From contig UQGA01000011.1 in assembly GCA_900540495.1 (NCBI GenBank), positions 1-63,813 of the forward strand: a stretch of DNA of 63,813 bases, read 5' to 3'. Position numbers and translations under genes: made by a program. Positions 59,522 to 63,813 of the stretch are shown here, in pieces. The stretch is from an uncultured Eubacteriales bacterium. Its GTDB lineage: Bacteria > Bacillota > Clostridia > Christensenellales > CAG-138. The notes below the pieces were generated by a model that did no database searches, was not told where the DNA came from, and worked only from the letters and a program-made list of their open reading frames with translations. Numbering within the stretch: the first letter of the stretch is position 1; every line of letters starts with the position of its first letter.

Positions 59522-60175
59522 ATGGCGGCAAATCAGGGCAGGGCGGAGGATCGGAGCGCGCGGGGCATCCGCGTGGCGCGGCGCACGCTGATGTATATCG
59601 TGCGCGTCATGCTGCTGCTCGTGGTGGGCGCCCTGGTCTGTGTGCTCGCCTTTTTGACGGCGGAGCGCATGAGCAACCTCTACATCCTCGTGACCGAGGG
59701 CATGTCGCTGCGCGCCGAATATATCCTGACCGACGACGTGGAGATGAGCGAACTGGAGGAGTACTTCCTGCTCACGCATCTCTCCGAGGACGAGGCGCTT
59801 ACCGCCGACGCCTATGCCAATTACAGCATCAGCAGCTACGATTACGATCTGACCATCGAGGGCATCTCCGTGCTGCCATGGACGGCGACGGGTACGGTCA
59901 CGGCGGTGGAAACGGTGACGGTACGCGGTTCCTATGACAGCGAGAAGCTCGGCGAGGGCGAAACGCAGGCGGATCATCCGTTGCCGTCCTGGCCGTCGCG
60001 GCGCTACCGCATCCGGTTTGTGAACACCGGCTCGCGCTGGTACATCGCCGAGCTGGAGGTCGTGGAGGAGAATCCGGCGGTGGAGCCGCTGCGGACCCCG
60101 GACCCGAACAGCACGCCGCTGCCGATGGCCACGCCAACGCCGACGGCGACCCCGCTGTCGCTGGTCGTTTCTTGA
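59522..60175 (+). CDS. Membrane protein with extracytoplasmic domain
   Basis: A 217-residue protein with one membrane helix (about 23-46, TLMYIVRVMLLLVVGALVCV) and an outside beta-rich domain that includes YAYANYSISSYDYDLTIEGIS-like text, and a Thr/Pro-rich C-terminal tail (TPTPTATP). Domain likeness: none that I can name. The ATG follows AAGGAGAGG. Its stop overlaps the TTG start of dus, so they are coupled, yet no functional link is apparent. Confidence 0.65.
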   Translation: MAANQGRAEDRSARGIRVARRTLMYIVRVMLLLVVGALVCVLAFLTAERMSNLYILVTEGMSLRAEYILTDDVEMSELEEYFLLTHLSEDEALTADAYANYSISSYDYDLTIEGISVLPWTATGTVTAVETVTVRGSYDSEKLGEGETQADHPLPSWPSRRYRIRFVNTGSRWYIAELEVVEENPAVEPLRTPDPNSTPLPMATPTPTATPLSLVVS

Positions 60176-61167
60176 GCGCGTTTCCTTTTTTGCAATCGGA
60201 TCTGCCGCCCGTGTTCCTCGCGCCGATGGCGGGGTTTACGGACGCGCCGTTCCGCCTGCTGTGCCGCGAGCAGGGTTGCGACCATACCGTGACGGAGATG
60301 GTCAGCGCCAAGGGGCTGCTCCATGGGAGCGAGCGCACGGCGGCGCTGCTCTTTACGCTGCCGGCGGAGGGGCCGGTCAGCATGCAGCTGTTCGGGCGGG
60401 AGCCGGCCGTGCTGGCCGAAGCGGCCCGGCGCATCGAAGGCGAGCATGGCGACGCGCTGGCGGCCATCGATCTGAACTTTGGCTGCCCCGCGCCCAAGAT
60501 CACGGGCAACGGCGAGGGCAGCGCGCTCATGCGCGAACCGGCGCTGTGCGGGCGGATCGTGGCGGCGGTGGCCGCGGCCGTACAGGTGCCGGTCACGGTC
60601 AAGCTGCGCAAGGGGTTCGATGCGGCGCACAACAACGCCGTGGAGGTTGCCCGCATCTGCGAGGAGGCCGGCGCGGCGATGATCACCGTGCATGGCCGCA
60701 CGCGCGAACAGCGGTATGCGGGGCAGGCGGATTGGGACTGCGTGGCGGCGGTGGCCGCGCAGGTGCGCGTGCCGGTCGTCGGCAACGGGGACGTGGCGTC
60801 GGGGACGGACGCGCTGCGGCGCCTGCGCCAGAGCGGTTGCGCCGGCGTAATGGTCGGGCGCGCCGCGCTTGGCAACCCGTGGATCTTCGCCGAGATTCGC
60901 GCGGCGCTCACGGGAGCGGCGTATACGCCGCCGGACGGGGCGGCGCGCATGGCGCTTGCATTGCGGCACGCGCGCATGACGGTCGAGACGAAGGGGGAGC
61001 ACGGCGTGATCGAGCTGCGCAAGCATCTGGCGCGGTATGTCGCCGGGCGGCGGGAGGCGGCGGCGCTGCGCGTGCGGCTGCAAACGGCGCGCACGCTCGG
61101 GCAGATCGAGCAAATACTGCTTGACACCTGCGGCGCGCAACAATATAATGAGGAAGCGCATCCGTAA
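60172..61167 (+). CDS. dus: tRNA-dihydrouridine synthase
   Basis: A 331-residue flavin enzyme that reduces uridines in the tRNA D-loop. Motifs: VFLAPMAGFTDAPFRLLCRE (about 14-33), QLFGREPAVLAEAARRIE, IDLNFGCPAPKITGNGEGSA with the catalytic Cys, VTVKLRKGFD, TVHGRTREQRYAGQADWD and VVGNGDVASG. The DusB type is the best fit. The start is a TTG that overlaps the previous stop (TTGA). The last 50 bp contain the greA promoter. The protein is complete. Confidence 0.92.
   Translation: MSAFPFLQSDLPPVFLAPMAGFTDAPFRLLCREQGCDHTVTEMVSAKGLLHGSERTAALLFTLPAEGPVSMQLFGREPAVLAEAARRIEGEHGDALAAIDLNFGCPAPKITGNGEGSALMREPALCGRIVAAVAAAVQVPVTVKLRKGFDAAHNNAVEVARICEEAGAAMITVHGRTREQRYAGQADWDCVAAVAAQVRVPVVGNGDVASGTDALRRLRQSGCAGVMVGRAALGNPWIFAEIRAALTGAAYTPPDGAARMALALRHARMTVETKGEHGVIELRKHLARYVAGRREAAALRVRLQTARTLGQIEQILLDTCGAQQYNEEAHP
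61121..61149 (+). promoter_or_regulatory. Perfect consensus promoter of greA-lysS
   Basis: TTGACA (61121-61126), 17-bp spacer, TATAAT (61144-61149), inside the 3' end of dus and 112 bp before the greA start. Confidence 0.9.
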
Positions 61168-61261
61168 ACGGCGTTTGGTTTGGGCGAAAAAACTGACAAA
61201 ACACGCCGTTTTTCGGCATCCTGTGGGCCGACCGGCCCGCTTGCAGAAAGGAGTACCCGAC

Positions 61262-61732
61262 ATGGCAGAGATATGGCTGACCCCGGAGGAGATCAAGAAG
61301 CGGGAGGAGCGACTCGAGTACCTCAAGGGGCCGCGCCGGCTGGAGATTGCCGAGCAGCTCAAGATCGCCCGCGCATTTGGCGATTTGTCCGAAAATGCGG
61401 AGTATGACGCCGCCAAGAACGAGCAGGCGAAGAACGAATACGACATCGCGCAGCTGGAGAACGAGCTGCGCAACGCCAAGGTGATCGACGAGGCGCTGAT
61501 CGACACCAGCATCGTGGGCGTCGGCGCCGTTGTCAAGCTGAAGAATCTCGAGAGCGGCATGGAGTTCTCGTTCCAGATCGTCGGGTCGGCGGAGACCGAT
61601 CCTGCGCAGGGCAAGATCTCGAATGAATCGCCCGTGGGACGTTCGCTGCTCGGCCACAGCGTGGGCGAATCCGTCGACGTGGCGACCCCGGGCGGCGTCA
61701 TGCACCTGACCATCCAGTCCATCGGCCGATAA
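61262..61732 (+). CDS. greA: Transcription elongation factor GreA
   Basis: A 156-residue factor that rescues backtracked RNA polymerase by triggering cleavage of the RNA end. The coiled-coil (about 10-75) carries ARAFGDLSENAEYDAAKNEQ with the two acidic tip residues (Asp and Glu) that reach the active site, and the FKBP-like C-terminal domain has VGSAETDPAQGKISNESPVG. The ATG follows AAAGGAG. It is followed by lysS after 105 bp, the usual order in Firmicutes. Confidence 0.95.
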   Translation: MAEIWLTPEEIKKREERLEYLKGPRRLEIAEQLKIARAFGDLSENAEYDAAKNEQAKNEYDIAQLENELRNAKVIDEALIDTSIVGVGAVVKLKNLESGMEFSFQIVGSAETDPAQGKISNESPVGRSLLGHSVGESVDVATPGGVMHLTIQSIGR

Positions 61733-61837
61733 CCCCCGCGCGGGCGCAGGCGCGCCCGCGCTTTCCCGTCTTCGCCCGCCAGGCGCGGTGGCGCGAAAAC
61801 GGCAACGACCCATTTTCAGACAGGAGCGCAAACCCGC

Positions 61838-63343
61838 ATGGAACAGCAACCGCCCATCGCACCCGAAGCGGAGGCCGAGCAGCTTTCCGAACTGCTGCAG
61901 ATCCGCCGCGACAAGCTGGCCGCCCTGCAACAGGCCGGTCACGATCCCTTTCGCATCACGACGTACGAACGCACCCATGCGCATGCCCAGATCCGCGCGC
62001 AGTACGAGGCGCTCGAGGGCGCGCGCGTCAGCATCGCGGGGCGCATGACCGCCAAGCGCATCATGGGCAAGGCGAGCTTTGCACAGCTGCTCGACGGCAG
62101 CGGCGCGATGCAGGTCTATGTGCGGCGCGACGACGTGGGCGAAGAGACGTACGCAGCGTTCAAGGCGTATGACATCGGGGACATTCTTGGCGTGACGGGC
62201 ACGGTGTTCAAGACGCGCACGGGCGAGATCTCCGTGCATGCGGACACGGTGACGCTGTTGTCCAAGTCGCTTCGGCCGCTGCCGGAGAAATTCCATGGCC
62301 TGCGGGACACCGACCTGCGCTACCGCCAGCGGTTCGTGGATCTGATCATGAATCCCGAGGTGCGCGAGACGTTCCGCAAGCGCAGCCGCATCATCGCCGA
62401 GATCCGCAACCGCATGGACGCGATGGGCTTTATCGAGGTGGAGACGCCCGTGCTCAGCACGACGGCCAGCGGTGCTTCGGCGCGTCCGTTTGTCACGCAT
62501 CACAACACCCTTGATCTGGACATGTACCTTCGCATCGCCACGGAGCTGCCGCTCAAGGAGTGCATCGTAGGCGGGCTGGAGCGCGTGTATGAGATCGGCC
62601 GGCTGTTCCGCAACGAGGGCATGGACGCCATGCACAACCCGGAGTTCACCACCATCGAGGCGTATCAGGCGTATACGGATTACAACGGCATGATGGCGCT
62701 GGCGGAGGATCTGTTCTCCCATTGCGCGCTGGCGGTCAACGGCACGACGAAGATCGTCTATCAGGGCGTGGAAGTGGATCTGACCCCGCCGTTCCGGCGT
62801 TTGCCGATGAACGAGGCCGTGCGCCTGTACACGGGGGCGGATTTTCTCGCCTGCGAGACGGACGAGGCGGCGCGCGCGCTCGCAAAGTCCATCGGGCTTG
62901 CGGTGGAGGACGCCGCCGCCACGCGCGGCAAACTGCTCGTGGAGGCGTTTGACGCGTTCGTGGAGGACAAGCTCATAGCGCCGACCTTTATCATCGACTA
63001 TCCGGTGGAGGTGTCGCCGCTCACCAAGCGCAAGCCGGACGCCCCGCACCTGACGGAACGGTTTGAGCTGTTCATCTGCGGGCATGAATATGCCAACGCC
63101 TATTCCGAGCTGAACGACCCGATCGATCAGCGCGGGCGCTTTGTGCAGCAGGCACAGGAGCGCATGAAGGGCGATGACGAGGCCATGATGATCGACGAGG
63201 ACTTCTGCCTCTCGCTTGAATACGGCATGCCCCCGACGGGCGGCATCGGCATCGGGATCGATCGCATGGTCATGCTGCTGACCGACGCGCCGACCATCCG
63301 CGACGTGCTGCTCTTCCCCACGATGAAGCCGCTGGATCGATAG
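61838..63343 (+). CDS. lysS: Class II lysyl-tRNA synthetase
   Basis: A 501-residue enzyme that charges tRNA-Lys. The N-terminal OB fold (about 55-150: ARVSIAGRMTAKRIMGKASF) binds the anticodon; the catalytic domain has motif 1 near MGFIEVETPVLSTTASGASA, motif 2 in EIGRLFRNEGMDAMHNPEFT and motif 3 in GGIGIGIDRMVMLLTD. No truncation is seen. The ATG follows CAGGAGCG. The terminator-like hairpin after it at 63451 closes the greA-lysS unit. Confidence 0.95.
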   Translation: MEQQPPIAPEAEAEQLSELLQIRRDKLAALQQAGHDPFRITTYERTHAHAQIRAQYEALEGARVSIAGRMTAKRIMGKASFAQLLDGSGAMQVYVRRDDVGEETYAAFKAYDIGDILGVTGTVFKTRTGEISVHADTVTLLSKSLRPLPEKFHGLRDTDLRYRQRFVDLIMNPEVRETFRKRSRIIAEIRNRMDAMGFIEVETPVLSTTASGASARPFVTHHNTLDLDMYLRIATELPLKECIVGGLERVYEIGRLFRNEGMDAMHNPEFTTIEAYQAYTDYNGMMALAEDLFSHCALAVNGTTKIVYQGVEVDLTPPFRRLPMNEAVRLYTGADFLACETDEAARALAKSIGLAVEDAAATRGKLLVEAFDAFVEDKLIAPTFIIDYPVEVSPLTKRKPDAPHLTERFELFICGHEYANAYSELNDPIDQRGRFVQQAQERMKGDDEAMMIDEDFCLSLEYGMPPTGGIGIGIDRMVMLLTDAPTIRDVLLFPTMKPLDR

Positions 63344-63450
63344 GGGCGCAGACCCCCGGTGCCTGCTCGAGGAGCGCATATACCGCAGGATTTGCGGCGG
63401 CCGGCGCGGGAGGGCGCAAGAAGCCGGACCTTTCAAATCGATAAAATGGA

Positions 63451-63477
63451 CGGGCAGGCCCATTGCGGGCCTGCCCG
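63451..63477 (+). terminator. Hairpin after lysS
   Basis: CGGGCAGGCCC (63451-63461) pairs perfectly with GGGCCTGCCCG (63467-63477); no T-run follows, so it may act as an RNA-end protector or Rho-type site. Confidence 0.5.
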
Positions 63478-63813
63478 CCTGGTTCAGGGGGGGCGCGCGC
63501 CGTCGCAAGGGAGCGATTTTTGCAAAAACGAGGGGCGACGGGGACCGCAAAAAGAAAATCGGAATCCGAAGAAAAACAGAGGATTAAGAAGAAAAACGAT
63601 GAAGAAACGAATGAATGTAAATTATTCGGAAAATTTTGAAAAAAACGGGGAATAATCGAAAATAGCGGGGCAAGACTCCCGTTGTTTTTGCTTGCGGATT
63701 TTGCTATACTACAAAAGCTGCCGAGAAGCGGACCGCGGGAGCGGGAAGCGGAGGGGCAGCGGGAGCACCTTGAAAACTATACAGTGCAAGAAGAAACAAG
63801 CCAAGAAGCGCGG
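63478..63813 (+). other. Gene-free end with probable rRNA-operon promoter and leader
   Basis: A purine-rich, AT-rich block (63550-63660) is followed by TTGTTT (63682-63687), 17-bp spacer, TATACT (63705-63710) and then AGCACCTTGAAAAC (63764-63777), a word typical of clostridial rRNA-operon leaders and 16S-23S spacers. The window ends before any 16S sequence. A CGGG/CCCG hairpin with T-run overlaps the -35 box. Confidence 0.6.
63682..63710 (+). promoter_or_regulatory. Promoter at the right edge, probable rRNA operon
   Basis: TTGTTT-17-TATACT. The start would be at about 63717, giving a leader that contains AGCACCTTGAAAAC. Confidence 0.6.

Noticed and set aside
60908..63550. 880-residue frame opposite greA and lysS
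   Set aside because: It covers two complete, highly conserved genes on the other strand and has no ribosome site or family likeness.

Overview
The window joins two very different pieces of DNA from a Gram-positive bacterium of the class Clostridia with a GC-rich chromosome (Christensenellales-like is my best guess; no 16S is visible). Signs of this lineage are AGGAGG-type ribosome sites, sortases and LPXTG-like anchoring, a LysS/GreA pair, ThyX rather than ThyA, a perfect CIRCE element, and a typical clostridial rRNA-operon leader at the right end.

Bases 1 to about 27,560 are the right-hand part of an integrative mobile element of visibly lower GC. The left end lies outside the window, and no relaxase or type IV secretion gene is inside it, so it may be an ICE whose conjugation half is off-window or a plasmid-like integrative element. 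Its genes form several transcription units. A leftward unit holds a sigma-70-like factor, a NAD-dependent DNA ligase, a Cys-rich protein and a sortase-like protein. Rightward units hold a zinc-ribbon membrane protein with a class B sortase; SSB, a MoxR-type ATPase and a VWA/HExxH protein; HipB-HipA-YwbE; a recombination operon (YqaJ exonuclease, RecD2-like helicase, a candidate annealing protein, a CHC2/TOPRIM primase-like protein); a ParM/ParR-like partition pair; and excisionase plus tyrosine integrase. The integrase faces the 3' end of a tRNA-Arg(CCT) gene, the presumed attachment site.

The most notable signal in the element is a roughly 87-nt leader found three times, each time directly after a 17-bp-spaced sigma-70 promoter and in front of one DNA-metabolism operon (sigma/ligA; ssb/MoxR/VWA; YqaJ/RecD2/primase). 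Each copy has two AGTWTCCAAG boxes exactly 30 bp apart around a small hairpin, then a terminator. Both hairpins keep their pairing although their sequence changes. This looks like an element-wide attenuation or antitermination regulon that I cannot match to a named family. A second promoter class (TTGTAA-17-TGTAAT) precedes the hypothetical/membrane unit, the partition unit and the excisionase/integrase unit.

Bases 27,561 to 27,974 hold one intact tRNA-Arg and three decayed tRNA-Arg-like copies at about 90-bp spacing behind a consensus promoter. From 28,436 on is chromosomal housekeeping DNA: fucO, yhaM, a TRIC channel, a LuxR regulator with a membrane-transporter-like N-terminus, an LCP ligase, a nucleoside kinase, tsaD, murA, a leftward queH-thyX-dCMP deaminase group, an MntR-like regulator, an orphan phage baseplate/InlB-repeat pair, a LUD protein, lipoproteins, a glycosyltransferase, a broken LPXTG-type surface protein, hsp20, a polysaccharide deacetylase, DegV, dus, greA and lysS. 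Long gene-free GC-rich stretches (notably 32,257-33,323) separate some of these. The last 130 bases look like the start of an rRNA operon.
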